Numbered from the stretch's first letter, positions 32,271-44,735 are shown. The stretch is 64,000 nucleotides of DNA from Cyprinodon diabolis (GCA_030533445.1 CM060065.1:4908974-4972973); one strand, 5' to 3'. Notes: a model not told the origin generated them from the letters alone. Translations and numbers: made by a program.

Positions 32271-33604
32271 AGTTTCACACATCAGTGATTTTTGAACTTT
32301 TAAATTTACATTTCTAAAGCTTTTAATGTTGAGGAGAGTAAAGACTTACTGACTCGGCAACAAAGAAATTCAATGATATAGATGGTTTGGTTCAGAAAGA
32401 TCCTTGTGTGGAGTTGGCCTCACTTGCAGATGAACAGTTAATCAATTCCACTTGATTGGTTCTAGGAAATTCAAGTTGTATTTTCTTGATGCAAAGACCT
32501 TGTAGGGAACTTATTATCCCACTTTGCCTTGCATCTTAATGTCCCTAACTCTTAACCACTTTCTTTTCAATTAAAGGATATTTGTGGCCTCATGAATCTA
32601 GCCTGATGTAATATTCTCTTTGTCCCTTCCTGCTCAGCATTCTTCAACAGCTTCAAGGCCATGGATGTAATTTAAGCAGCGAAATCCCTTCAAAATTTCT
32701 TCTCAACTGCTTTGAACTTGGCCTCTTTCACATTGGTGGTCTATTATTTGATTTTTAATCAATTTGTTTTAAATTTAATTAAATCGCAGCAGTTTTGTAA
32801 CATTCAAACACACAGAAAAAATACCAAGCTTATCCCAGCTGATTAAACTATTGGAGGGTTAAATCAGTCCTTCCTGACAGAAAGGAAACTTTTCTAGTGG
32901 TAGGAAATAGTTCTTGTCTTCAAGCTTAATTTATTGGTCTTTATTTATCACCATATGGATGTGTGAAGTGTTTTACATTTGAGTGCCTGATGATGCTGTA
33001 CAATGATGATGCTGTACAATAGGTGGATCAACAACCCCCACCTACCAGAAGGTGAGACATCCAGGAGATACTGTACATAGATATGCTACACTAAAATTAG
33101 ATCAATGCACATACACAAAAACAAAAGTATATGAATAATGTTGCAAGAGGCAAAAACATCTGCAAGTTAAGAAAAATTTAAAACTAGCTCCTCAAAAGAG
33201 AAGAACTCCAGACCACTAGGGGGAGACAGCCATCAAGTCGTATGGGACCAGAACAAAAGCCACGGCTCCTCAGTGGGCTATATGCCAACTCTCTCATCCT
33301 CAGCAGCTTCTTTGTTTGTGTGTCTGACCTCAGTAACCATCAGGATTATGGTCCTACTAAAATTTGCAGTTGTTGTTCGGAGCGCCATACCTCCAACATA
33401 TCGCCAAACGGCAGCGCTAGAAATCCTTCTGAAAGTACCAGAATATACAATCAAATATTTTCCACCAGCAGGTTTTAACATTTTCAGTGCGTTTGATTAT
33501 TTATAAACTGTTTTGCCATTGTTTATAAAAAAAATGTTGTAGTGCAGTAATAATAAGTGTGCAACATTGTGAGTCCAAGCAAGCCAGCTCCTGGCAAAGA
33601 ACAG

Positions 33605-33690
33605 CGTATTTAACAGAATATTCTAGAATATTCTAAGTGGAATATTCTAGACTGTTCCACTTAGAATATTCTAAGTGCCGTTTAATATAA
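33605..33690. promoter_or_regulatory. Palindromic cluster of heat-shock-element-like sites
   Basis: GAATATTCTAGAATATTC fits nGAAnnTTCnnGAAnnTTCn over four consecutive pentamers, followed by GGAATATTC and AGAATATTC. Two perfect 18-nt arms (33625-33642 and 33655-33672; 19 with one more pair) form an inverted repeat with a 12-nt loop. HSF binding is inferred from the consensus only. Confidence 0.5.
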
Positions 33691-33699
33691 TGCATGTAA

Positions 33700-35640
33700 A
33701 TAGTTCTGTCTTAAATTAAACAAAATTGTCTGTTTTAAATTGTTATTGAGTTAGATATACCAGTCGGCCATCATAAGGTGGTCATAGCTCTGCTGCTCAA
33801 TGCGCATGCGAAAACAAGGATGCTCTTCTTCTTCTTCCTCTCAGATGAAAACACAGCAGCACGGCGGGGGTGCAATGAGTGAAATGGAGTTCTTTCTGTA
33901 AAACTGACAGACCGTAGTAGCCACGTTTTCTCAGCCATGTCTTTGTCCAAATACGTTGTCGTTGTCTTCACCTTTTCTTTTTAGGGCTTTCAGCACAAAA
34001 TTGCACAAATTGCAAAGGCAGCGTGTTTCAGTCTAGTGAGCTCCTTATTCCTCTTCTACTCGTTTGGCTTCTCGATAGACGAGTCCGAATAGCGCCATCT
34101 CACTGCGGAGCTGAGTCCCACGTGGTTTTTAGAAGTACATTGTGAGCAGGTAGATCGCATCAGAGCGTCGGGTCGCACAGTGAGAACATAAATCGTGAGC
34201 TGTGAACTCACACTTTAAGACCCAGGGGTTTGTCATACAGTGTGAGCTGTAGCTGTTTGTAACAAGCTTGTCGCTTAAGCGACAGAGTGTACGGGCGGTG
34301 AAAGCTGTTTTCGGTTACCTGTTTGAATCCACAGCCAAAACTCTTCTGGTCTCCTCACTTTTACGGACCTTGAAGGATCCTGTCCAGCATCCTTAGAGGA
34401 TGCAGCCTTTAAAATGGAACACACACCCTGAATTTGGACACACTTCTCTCTGATTTCACTAAAGATCTGGTTCCATATGAGTCTTTGATTGTTGCCCCCT
34501 GGTGGTCTGGATAACTTCCCTTGTGAGGAGGTAGCTTGCAGCACTTCTTAACCGCCATTTGCTTTAACCACTTGCAGCATTTTTCCTTTGCATGCCTTTT
34601 TTGTGTTTTTTTTTATAGGTTTTGCAGCAGATTGATGTATTTTCATAGCATTTGCACTTTGGTCAGCTTTGTTTTCTATGATTTCAGCTTTTCTGTTTTG
34701 CAGGTGTTGTCGTAAAATTTAGATTCCTCTTATTTAATATATATTTAAATATTGTTTACTCACTATAAAAGTTTTCACTTAGTCTGTTTCACCTGCAAGG
34801 CCACACATTTCTCTGTGTGATGGTGTTTGTAGACCAGACATAGCTTCTTCCCATAACAAACCAGATTCTTTCTCAAGGTTTATCCTTAACAAGTTACTGT
34901 TAACCAAAGCGTCTGGAATTTGTTTTGACTCTAACTGCTTTCCATTGTTGTAAGTAAGGCGGAACACATGCTGCTCAGGCAAAATGGAGCTGAATACTTT
35001 ACCATATGATGAACTGTTCTCTCTTTGCAAAGATATAATGAATAAAGTGCCGACTGGGTGAAATCCATCGATCTCTGTTTATTGAACTAGGGTAAATAGT
35101 TGAATAATTTTTTATCACTACATAGCATTTTGCATCAGTCGATTTGTTTTATTTGAAGTGCTTATTGTTTTTCTGCACATTAATATATAGGAGCCACACT
35201 AGAAAGCATGGGATTGTGCAGTAGAGATCCAAGTCACACTCATTTTGGGATCCCTATTTGTAAAAGAGATCATTTAAGTGTCTTCTCCTGGTTTTAAACT
35301 AATGAGTCAATTTAAAGAGTTAACTGCTGAGTTCAGTTTGAAAAGGGCTGTTCTGTCTAAATGTAGGGAAGTTTGCACATCGCTGACAGGCAGCGCTGTT
35401 ACGCAGTGTCACACTGAGCTGCCTAAAGACGACTCCTGCAAAATCACAATCTCTTGTACCATTCTATGTCAGATTTAAGATAAAGTAGTACATCACAGCT
35501 ATAACAGTTCAATAAATAGCTCATTAGGATCGATCGTTCAGAGGTTAGAAATGTGCCAAATGCTTATGTTCAGACAAAGCATCTTTACTCAGTGTTGATT
35601 GGATCAACTCTGAGGCCATGGAGGGACGAGCTCTTCCTTA
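33700..35640. other. Unassigned intron sequence
   Basis: No exon was recognised. 33770-34260 is richer in CpG (CGCATGCG, GAGCGTCGGGTCGCAC) and unlike the flanks, possibly an old DNA transposon; termini not identified. Confidence 0.35.
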
Positions 35641-35645
35641 AAATA

Positions 35646-36348
35646 TAAGGGACGTTCAATAAGTAATGCCTCTGATCAACTTCCTCTTGTTTGATCTAGA
35701 TGAAATTTTTATGTGCAAGTATTTATATATTTCTATAGATTAAGTAGTAAATTTGAGCTCTGAAGTAATTGTTGTTTCTGATTTACTGTATCGAGTATCG
35801 AGCAGTGATTCGGTTTTTTATGGCCTTTTAAGGCCCTATGATGGAGCATCATCACCATAAGTTACTTTCATTTTCATCAAAAGTCTCTTAGTGCTCTGCG
35901 TCCTTTCAAATACAAAAACCAGATCACTGCCAGACACTCAACAGGCTCACTTTCAGAATTGATTCAGTTCAAACAACTTTCTTAAATAATTTGTTTTCCA
36001 TCCAGGAAGCTTTTTTAATTCAAAATGTCAGAAATAGCGTTGAGTTTGAAGATTTATATAGTAGCCCAAAAACTTGTTCTGGCCTAGAAATCATGCAAAT
36101 TGAACCAGTGGGGAAGAAAAAAATGTCTTTAAACTTGGAAACAAAGTCCAGTGGATTGTTGTTTTTTTTTACTTTTTTGGAATAACCATGACCTGAATGA
36201 CGATTCACCAGCATATTTCAAACAACTTTAAACCCGAAAACACAATTATTTCACAGCTGTAATTTGCCACTTAATCTATAGAAATATAAACAATTGCCCA
36301 AAATTTCAGCTAGATCAAACAACTAGAAGTGGGTGAATGCCCCTCGTA
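35646..36348 (+). mobile_element. Mariner-like MITE with an inserted Penelope 3' fragment
   Basis: Left end TAAGGGACGTTCAATAAGT and right end TGAATGCCCCTCGTA are inverted and TA-flanked. The pairing extends inward for about 100 bp, e.g. TTGTTTGATCTAG at the left and CTAGATCAAACAAC at the right, and TTTCTATAGATTAAGT against ACTTAATCTATAGAAA. The middle (about 35995-36115) is a third copy of the Penelope-like 3' sequence. No transposase. Confidence 0.75.
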
Positions 36349-36639
36349 AAATCGGAACATATTTACCTCTTATATGTTCCGGTGTATCAGGGGCGGCAGG
36401 TAAAAGAAGCTTTCAGAGCTGTATTCTGGTGTTAGTCTGGCTGGGCAATTAATTGCAGTTACAATATAATCACAATTTAATAAAGCAAAGTTTTTAAATT
36501 GAAGAGGCAATCAATCTTGGTCATTTTATATTCAAAAAGAGTAAGTAGCTAAATTTATCTCTCTGACCTTTTAGCTAGTATTAATATGATTACAGTGAGT
36601 TTAGAACCACAAAGACATTAAGAGAGGAGCAGGGGAGTG

Positions 36640-36715
36640 TGGCCTAGCGGCGGATGTAACCTAGTGGTTAGGGCATTGGGTTTGGAATCCAGAGATTCTG
36701 AGTTCAAGCCCCTCT
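36640..36715 (+). mobile_element. tRNA-derived SINE head fragment
   Basis: ACCTAGTGGTTAGGGCATTGG resembles a pol III A box and GAGTTCAAGCCCC a B box, 35-40 nt apart, as in tRNA-derived fish SINEs. It is cut off by LTR-like sequence. It does not fold as a proper tRNA. Confidence 0.6.
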
Positions 36716-37065
36716 GTCATGATCTGCCCTGATAACTGGCCTTAATTATTCATTTCATTTATCCCCCCCACCTGCCCGGTTCCTGATTGTTCTTTATCCA
36801 GGGTCTGTTCCTTTATATTCGGCTCAGCCCAGCTATCAGTTCCAGATCATTGTTTGTTTGATGCCTGTTTGTTTGTTGGTTTCATTAGTTTGGTTCATTC
36901 CAAGGTTTATGTCGTCGTTCCTGGCGGCCAGTGGGTTGAGAGGTGTTTGTCTTGTCTCCTGATCGCTCCTAGGTGGAGACCAGTTTAAAGCTCTGCAGTT
37001 ATCTTGGTACTGTAACAGTTGTAATTGTGTACTGTCTCTTAAAGATAGTCTAGTATTGCTACGCG
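36716..37065 (+). mobile_element. Probable LTR fragment
   Basis: It starts TGTCATGATCTG directly after the SINE B box, contains a CTTTATATTCGG TATA-like word near 36810, and has pyrimidine-rich U3-like sequence. No partner LTR or duplication was found. Confidence 0.4.
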
Positions 37066-37324
37066 CCACTGCTTCTCTGTAGAGAGGGTGGAGACGTGAT
37101 AAGACGTGAAACTAAAACTTTGTCATGAAACATTTACATGATTTGGGTTATTGCAAAGGAAAATTGAATTACAATTGCAATATTGGTTTAATATAATCAC
37201 AAGTTTTATTTTTGGCAAAATTGTTCAGCCCTAACTAAATTCTCATAAATTGGCTAATTTGGGTAAGTATTATGGTTAAATGATAATAACCCCTTTATTG
37301 TCCTAGAAATGAACCAACACAAAC

Positions 37325-37440
37325 ACAGTTGAACCCCAGTCGGCCTCAGCAGATGGCCGCTCACACTGAGCCTGGTTCTGCTGGAGGTTTCTTCCTGTTA
37401 AAAGGGAGTTTTTCCTCTCCACTGTCGCTACAAGCATGAT
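37325..37440 (+). repeat. Dispersed repeat A, copy
   Basis: GAACCCCAGTCGGCCTCAGC, CTGGTTCTGCTGGAGGTTTC and CCTCTCCACTGTCGCTACAAG match the other copies. Confidence 0.8.
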
Positions 37441-37801
37441 GATATTTACATTTTTCTAACAAGAACCAACCATCTTGTTTTGGGAAGTGTGGATCAGATT
37501 CAGACTTCTGGAAACTTTCTGTCTCTGCTCTGAGTAAATTAATGAAGAAAACATTTTACTTTTAAACAGAGTAGTATCACCAGATACTGACTGACGCTTA
37601 TTAGTGCTCATACGTATTGAGAAAAGGAGAAGTGTGAAAGATGAATGAACAGAAATGTTACAGGTTGCAGGTTTATTTCTCTAAGTTTTGATCTAGCAGA
37701 GACCTTTCAGTTTAACATGTTTGAATATCTTGGCCTGAAATTCTTCATGCTTGTTCCCGTTTCACTGCTGATGCTTCTCTGTGTCTCTGTTGGTTTCTTA
37801 G

Positions 37802-37925
37802 ACACCTAAACATGAGTCAAGTGCTCCAGCTTGGAGGTGTGAATGAGGACATCCCCTACATCTATCCTCAGCTTCAGCACAAACACTTCACCGGCTGCAT
37901 CCGTAACCTCATTGTGGACAGCAAG
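37802..37925 (+). CDS. Neural-cadherin-like exon: end of LamG domain 1
   Basis: A 124-nt exon between TTCTTAG (ending 37801) and GTAAC (37926). Its first base completes the Arg codon begun at 30608; it ends in phase 0. It encodes HLNMSQVLQLGGVNEDIPY, then QLQHKHFTGCIRNLIVDSK. The LQLGGV strand and FTGCIRNLIVDSK with its cysteine are the classic C-terminal end of a LamG domain. QLQHKHFTGCIRNL is the single strongest word pointing to CadN-type neural cadherins in my reading. It matches the family from my knowledge, not from a search. Confidence 0.94.
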
Positions 37926-38937
37926 GTAACGTACAGTTGGCCGTCTAATCACACTCTCTCACCCTCAAACAACCAAAGCAAGCACTTAAACATCAAACTC
38001 AAACCTGCACTCCAGTTGATAACAGCATTAATAACACCTTCCCACATTGCCAGTGCCCTGGCGCCATGTCAGAGCATTTTCTAAACTTTTAACTGGAACC
38101 TCAAAGTCTTTTCAGACACTACAGACCTGCTCTCTGACGGTGAAATGGAATATCAGCCTTTGCACTACTGCTTGGCTGTGAAAATCCAAATGCAAGCCTG
38201 TCTGAACCAAATCATTTGAACATTAGCAGAGGGCTCTGGTAGAAAACCTGTGTGTGAACCTGCAGACTTCACATGGTGACAGAATCAGCTTTTTCTGCTG
38301 CAGAAGCCGGTTAGCATGAGGCTGGGATTTCATCTGCTCACTTTAAAACTAAATGTTGGTCTTCAATTGCACTGAAGTCTGGTTAGGAGAAAACGCAGCA
38401 TAAGAAATTAGCTTCTGAGACAGAGAATTCGCTCTTTTGTTTTTCTTATGCTCTTTTTTGCATATTGGATTTAAATATTTTAGTGAATCAGAAATAAAAT
38501 CAGTTATAGTGTGATTTAGCAATTTGAGGCTTTCAGCGTGTGACGTACGGCCCTCCTTAAATCATACCCCAACACTTACTCTCCGGCCGCAGCTCCTACC
38601 TGTGACAGTAAATAGCTCAAGAAGTAATCCAATGTTAGATAGCTAAATGATGCATGCAATATATATAGCCCTTCCTTGTCATGCTCATCCTTGTGACGGT
38701 TTGCATATGGTGTCATTTTCTATTTCTTCAAACTGAAAAATCCTTGCAACAAACTAAAATATAATAAAACTAAAATGCTTTCTTAAACCAAACTACGATT
38801 CTGTTATATTTGGCGAATTAATTTTCGAATATTTTTGCAAAAATATGTTGCTGTGCATGAAGGGGTTTTGCATCTAAAGGCTAACTTTTCCCATCTTACC
38901 TGCATTGTTGCCAGGTTGGGATGTTTCTAGGGCTGCA

Positions 38938-40352
38938 ACTAAGGATTATTTTAAAAATCGATGAATCGGCCGATTATTTTTTCGATTAATCGATGAATCG
39001 GACAAAAAATATTTTTTATATTAACCTCTTTATTCCAAAATAAACATTTTAGACAGAACAAACAAGCACACAAGTACAGGTTACTCATTAACTGTACTGG
39101 TGCAATATGAAAAATAAATGTTTGTGTTAAAACTACGCAAACTTACATGAGAAATGTAGCTGTACATCCACAAAATATAGGGTACTTTGTTTCATAAAGC
39201 GCAAAAAAAGACATTTTTGTTTTTTTAAAGCCCCTAAGGGGTTCAAACAATAGTACCCCCATTTCAACAAACTAGTTTTTTTTTAGACTAGAAGAGTTCT
39301 GCCTTTTAAGACAGGAAAGTATAGCAGTTAAAGGTGGTACTTGAGAAAATACTCAACCATAGAGATAAAAATAGCTTGTGATTCAAATTATAAATTGTAT
39401 TTGGAATAAAAATGAGAGAACTAGGGGTGCTAAAAAACACATCCTCCAAAGACAGATATTTACATGGAAATGTGGTAATAATTAATTAACATATTACTGA
39501 TCTTGCTGGATTTTATTCTGCTTTACTTCCATAAATTGCAGGATCTTCTTTACTTTATCTTTGCCAGAAGATTTAAACTTTAAAAGCCTTGCCCTTATAA
39601 TTTGCAAGTTAATTTATTTATAAAGTAAATATAAACGCTGCTTAAGCTAATTCAAATGAAATTAAAAGTAAAATAAGTAGCCAACCTTATCACTGTCTGT
39701 AACCTACTAACAAGGTAAGGAAAGCATCAGATGAGCTACCTGAGAAACTAACGTTACGTTTCCCCACTTTAAAACGAAACAAACATGGTGGTTCCGTGCC
39801 ATGTTCATTTGTTTTGACAAAAGTTGCATGTTACGACTTTTTTCACTTCACAAAGCGCAGGCTATTTTAATTATTGTGATCAATTTGCGCCGTCAATCCC
39901 GACGCATGCGCGCTTCATTTGCAGTCTGGACGCTGAGGGTAAACATCCTGCGGCTCTGACTGCAGCGCTGAGAGGGACTCCTGCGGGAGCGGGAGAACGG
40001 GGTTGGGGTTGGGGAGGCGCCCCACGGCAGAGTAGGAACGATGCATGCTTTCACGTAAGAGTTTCCAAAAGCCGCCAGTGACGCCGTAAAAAGTCGCCAG
40101 ATTTGTCGCTAGTCGCTTTTTTGAAAAATGAGGGGTCTGAAAAGTCGCTGAGTTGGCAACACTGCGCCCTGCAGCGCTGGCTCGCTCTGCCGTATTTTTT
40201 TTTCTTCCCCCATTTCAGTCAAGTGAATGTGATGACGGCGGCCGCGGATGACGCATTAATCGCGCGACACAACTAATCGATGATAAAATTTGTTGCCAAC
40301 GCTTTTAAAAATCGATTTTTATCGATTTTATCGATTCGTTGTTGCAGCCCTA
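38938..40352. mobile_element. Non-autonomous hAT element, 1.4 kb
   Basis: Perfect 12-bp terminal inverted repeats TAGGGCTGCAAC and GTTGCAGCCCTA, flanked by the perfect 8-bp duplication GATGTTTC (38930-38937 and 40353-40360). The subterminal parts are rich in ATCGATTAATCG-type words, and imperfect inverted pairing extends inwards. No transposase frame is present; an 85-codon frame at 39824-40081 has no motif. Confidence 0.93.
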
Positions 40353-40761
40353 GATGTTTCCCAAGCTAACAGATTAGGATGGCCGCCTATGAGTAAAAAT
40401 AACCAAACCAAACCAAACAACCAAAGCCAGTAAAGCCGTATTATAAAAGTGTTGGTGATGGCTGTCGTGTGATGCTTGAAGAGAGATTGGTTAATCCAAA
40501 ATTTGTATCCGTACTGTGTGTCACATTTGAGACGCACGTGTTTGACTGTGCTTCAAATTATTTATTTATTTATTTTTGGGAGGGGGGTGTAAGTGGGCCG
40601 GTCTAGATGGAAACATGCCAGGGCCGATAATCGTTCCCTGTCCGGGCCTGGTCCTGTCTGACGTCATTGAATGGCTAAAACATCTAAAAATCGTAGAACA
40701 AAGTATGAGCATAAAACTTTATCTTCTGCTCACAATAACTATCCTACCTCAGAGACGTCGA

Positions 40762-41313
40762 CTGAATCCCAATCCGTCCCCTAACCACTGAGACTTAACT
40801 ATCAGTGTCACTCCCAATGAAGTCTCCATGCAACTGTGGAAGAGAATGGGACGCCTCCTTCCCTCCAACGGAAAAGTAAAGGAGTCGTTGCTATGGAAAC
40901 ACATTGACGCCCAATGTGCGTATCTGTAGGTCTGTGGTGCAGGGGGACATAAAATCAGACATTCCCCCCTTTGTTAAAACAAATCTCTGCATTCAGATAA
41001 AAACATCTCAGAGAGGACCTTCCATTTTGGAATTAATTGTTTTCCATATACCTAACTTATGATCTTGTGTCTGTGAGATGAAGATGCAGCAGCACTAACA
41101 TTAGGAGGAACACGTTTTCTTTGCCATTAGGTCGCCATTGCACCCGCTGCCACATTGCAGTGTGCCGCTCTGATAGAGACTCGCTATAGCTGGACGGTCC
41201 ACTCCCCTTACCCACTATGTGGTTTGGGACGGCCCTTAATGTGGCGGACCCTCAGAGGGAAAATGCAAACAGAGGATTAATGTTTAGGGGCCGGTTTGGG
41301 ATTGGGCCATTAT
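40762..41313. mobile_element. Harbinger-like MITE, decayed
   Basis: AATCCCAATCCGTCCCCTAA at the left and TTAGGGGCCGGTTTGGGATTGG at the right are imperfect inverted repeats (GGG or CCC blocks with CCCAATCC). The target duplication is not resolved. Confidence 0.5.
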
Positions 41314-42677
41314 GTCTGTGAACTAAACACCCGTGCAGTCGGAGCAGCAGTGGTGCTTTTTCTTCTCCCAGTACGTGCACAACACTGGTGTCATTTCAGC
41401 TGATGGCCTCTTCAAAAGCGGCTGAAATAAAGCATTGCTCCTTTTATCTACGACACCAGCCGCATTTGTAAACCGTTATTTTGCCTAGCAATATTATTTG
41501 AAGCTTTAGGACAGGCTACCATGCCCCTTTAATAAGAAAAGATGACTTTAATTCAGTGAAGGTTATTGTCAGTGATTACGAGTCCTCAATGGCCATTCAG
41601 TCTATTATTCACTGTTACTTTGATCAATGAAACCATTATATTTTGTTTGATCTCAGGTTATATTTGCTCCAACTTAAACATTTTTAGATTATTTTTTAAA
41701 AATCCAAGAGGGACATAAAGAAAACCCTATAATTGTGTTATAGAGAGGTAGAATGATTTAGCTCAGCCTGAAATCCAGCGAGGGTCTGATCAAACCCTGG
41801 CTGCTAATGAGAGAAATCTGTCTGATTTATGTGGGCGGACGAAACGATAATAAACCTCCAGAGAGAGGGAAGGGTAGGCGTAGCGATGATTAATAACATT
41901 GATGGACAGGCGTCAGCATTGTATGTTTCTGGTTTTCATGTTCCTTCCTTTGGAGCGCTTTTATTTTTTACTCAATGTGTCAACGTTTCACTTCAATTGC
42001 CATGGCAACATCAGCGGTCTCAAACAGGGATGCGAGCCTCTGTGAAGAGATAAAGGTAGTTCACATGGATATTGGCATATACCTGTTTTTTTTATCCTTG
42101 CAGCACCAGCAGCTCCATTAAACCCTTTAAATACAGGAGCAGTAAGCAGCGGGGGAGGGGGGAGCTGCTCTGAGGCAGAAGTCTGAGCGAAGGGCAAAAA
42201 ACAGGGTTTTTATTTTTCCTGTCTTTTATAATTATGCTTCTATTCTCCCCTCAGGCTGTCATTCACCATTGTATGCTTTTAAATCTCTCCATCCTCATCC
42301 TGTCATTTCCCAGATCGTCTGTCTCCTCTCAGCCTCACATTTAGATTTCGTCTGTTTGCAGATTTCTCTCTCCATTTTTAGACTAGAACCTTTCACTTCC
42401 AGTAGTTGGGGTAATGGCTTTCTGAGAGCAAGCTGCTAGGAGGTTGGATTGGAGCGTTTCTCAGCAAAGGAGAGTTTGACCTGCACTGAAAACATGTTTC
42501 CATGTCACATGTTTGGATCAAACATTTGATCAAACCGGCCATTTTTGCCCAAATATAAACTTCTGAAAGTACTTTAAATATGAAATTATTACATACTGTT
42601 CAACCAATTATAGGGTTTTAATTAAGAGCAAGTTTAATTGGAATATGCTTTACTGGAGACTGCCTCTGTCTCCTTGC

Positions 42678-42905
42678 TGCTCACACTGAGCCTGGATCTG
42701 CTGGAGGTTTCTGTTTTTCCTCTCCACTGTCGCTAGGAGCATGCTTAGTGTGAAGGATTGCCTTCGAGTCAATGAGTTGATACAATGAACAGGTTTTCCA
42801 GAAAACTTTGAATCAATCTGATTGGATGATCTGGTGGACTGTAAAGTGCCTTGAGATGAGATGTGTTGTGAATTGGCGCTATAGAAATAAACTGAATTGA
42901 ATTGA
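42678..42905 (+). repeat. Dispersed repeat A, copy
   Basis: It has CACACTGAGCCTGGATCTGC at the left and ends with GCCTTGAGATGAGATGTGTT and GGCGCTATAGAAATAAACTG, then AATTGAATTGAATT. Confidence 0.85.
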
Positions 42906-43614
42906 ATTAAAGAGGGGGGATCAAGCGAATGCAGCTTTTCAAGGGTCAGTAGCTTCCTGACAGCTTCATCCAGTCACCTCAAAGTCTTTTGCATTTCTGC
43001 ATCTTGTCTGCAGCACAAAAGGCTGTGCAGAATGCATAATAGTTAAGGGAGCCATGTTTAAGTATTCAGAGCTCCTTTCAGCAGTCAGTGCAGCCGGTCA
43101 TGGAGGGTTTCCATCAGAGGACCGGTTCTGTGTTCAGTTTTATCACTGGCTGAGTAGACAGACAGAGAGAGTCATAGTGGAAGCGTAAACAGAGCAAATA
43201 TGAAGATGGAAATGAGGAGAGTACCCTCAGCCTATGTCCTTTGGCACTCTTTAAACTTCCTTCTTCGGTTTTTCCCTTAACTCTGTTTGACTTTACTGCT
43301 TTAAAGAACTTCTTCTCCCCCTGCAGCCTCAGAGCTGCTTGGATCTTGGTTCTGTTTGCTCCTCAAACCGCCCTCACTTTGTTGTTGCTGAGGATTTGTG
43401 TCTCCTGTTCATAACCCTGCTCAGTTACTGCTAGCTTCTTCCTTTTCCCACCATCAAACATCAGCTTTGCTGCCTTTTTAACCATCTTCCCCTCCTCTAT
43501 CTTTTCTTTGTAATGAACTCTTCCCTCTTCTTCTTCTCTCCCTGGTTCCTCTTTCTTCACCCTCTCCCGTCTCATTTGCTCCCTCCTTTCCTCACCTCTA
43601 TCTCCTCCGTTCAG

Positions 43615-43795
43615 CTGTATGATCTGGGCTCCCCAGCTGACTGGCAGTCCAGCTCTCCGGGCTGCCTTACCACTGATAGCAGCTGTGTCAACATGGGCTA
43701 CCCGTCCTGTGGCCATCGAGGTCGCTGTCATGGTGAGTGGGGCTCCTTCAGCTGCCAGTGCGTGGCCGGATACACGGGACAGCAGTGTGAGGAAG
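43615..43795 (+). CDS. Neural-cadherin-like exon: linker and EGF-like module
   Basis: A 181-nt exon between TTCAG (ending 43614) and GTAAG (43796), entering in phase 0 and leaving after one base. It encodes LYDLGSPADWQSSSPGCLTT, then an EGF-like module: SSCVNMGYPSCGHRGRCHG, EWGSFSCQCVAGYTGQQCEE. Six cysteines follow C-x7-C-x5-C-x8-C-x-C-x8-C, with the aromatic and glycine positions (GYTGQQC) of an EGF fold. This links the first and second LamG domains in the membrane-proximal region of CadN-type cadherins. No calcium-binding D-x-D-E start is obvious, so it is probably non-calcium-binding. Confidence 0.94.
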
Positions 43796-43867
43796 GTAAG
43801 CCAGATCTTTGAAGGACAGTTTTTCTAACTGTCAGGTCGGGGAACCTGTAACAGAACATCACAGCTG

Positions 43868-44158
43868 CACTGGAAAAAAAAATCGAAATCTAGATAAGTA
43901 ATTTTTTCTTAAAATAAGTGCATTTGTTCTTGAATTGAGGAGGTAAATGAGACATTTTGCAAAAGACAATTCACATTTAAAATAAGAAAAAACAAGTCTA
44001 CATTGTCTTAATTCAAGTGCATATTATCTAATTATCTTATTTTAAGAGTGAAAAATCTTATTCCATTGCAAAATCATCTTATTTACATACTCAAATTAAG
44101 GGTAAATCCACTTAATTTAAGAAATATTGACTTATTTCTAGATTGTTTTTGTATTGTG
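43868..44158. mobile_element. MITE, CACTGG-type, copy 1
   Basis: AT-rich element with AAAATAAGTGCATTTGTTCTTG and TCAAGTGCATATTATCTAATT words shared with the copies at 44233-44495 and 51218-52050. Ends (CACTGGAAAAAA and AGATTGTTTTTGTATTGTG) are imperfect inverted repeats. Confidence 0.6.
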
Positions 44159-44232
44159 GGTTAGACATGTAGGCGGCGCTCTTGCTCAGGACTTGGTAGA
44201 AGCGCTACGGTTAAAGTTGCAGACATCGAAGT

Positions 44233-44495
44233 GTACTGGACAAAATTAAAATCTAAATAAGTATCTTTTCTTAAAATAAGTGCATTTGTTCTTAGGTTGA
44301 GGAGGTGAAGGAAACATTTTGCCAATTGAACAAGACAATTTACACTTAAAATAAGAAAGCATAATTGCATTGTGTTATTTCAAGTGAATTTTATCTAATT
44401 ATCTTATTTTAAGATAAAAAATACTCATTCCATTGGTAAACTATCTCATTTACCTGCTCAAATTAAGGGTAAATACACTTGATTTAACCACCTCA
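44233..44495. mobile_element. MITE, CACTGG-type, copy 2
   Basis: Same family and orientation, only about 75 bp after copy 1; its right terminus is lost. Confidence 0.55.
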
Positions 44496-44611
44496 TTTGG
44501 GAAATTCTTCGCCTATTTTGCATGCCCAACTGAAAAGCAAATAACTTAGGAACTGTAAACCCAAATTACATGTACCCTACATTATTTGAAAGCTAACACC
44601 CTCTAGTTTCT

Positions 44612-44735
<124 letters not shown>

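Larger units (their letters stand above)
30609..37801 (+). other. Intron 2 (7.2 kb)
   Basis: Bounded by GTACC and GTTTCTTAG. Repeats inside are listed separately. The stretches 31011-31699, 32271-33600, 33700-35640 and 37061-37324 hold no recognised gene; 33760-34260 is more GC-rich and may be an unclassified repeat. Confidence 0.85.
37926..43614 (+). other. Intron 3 (5.7 kb)
   Basis: GTAAC to CCGTTCAG. It contains a 1.4-kb hAT element, a Harbinger-like repeat and repeat A. The remaining sequence (37926-38930, 41314-42677, 42906-43614) shows no gene; it ends with a long pyrimidine-rich tract. Confidence 0.85.

Noticed and set aside
36640..36715. Possible tRNA gene
   Set aside because: A- and B-box-like words are present, but no cloverleaf with acceptor and anticodon stems can be formed; it fits a tRNA-derived SINE head.
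40762..41313. Promoter-like GC-richer island
   Set aside because: The imperfect inverted CCCAATCC-type ends make a decayed DNA transposon more likely; no initiator or exon follows.
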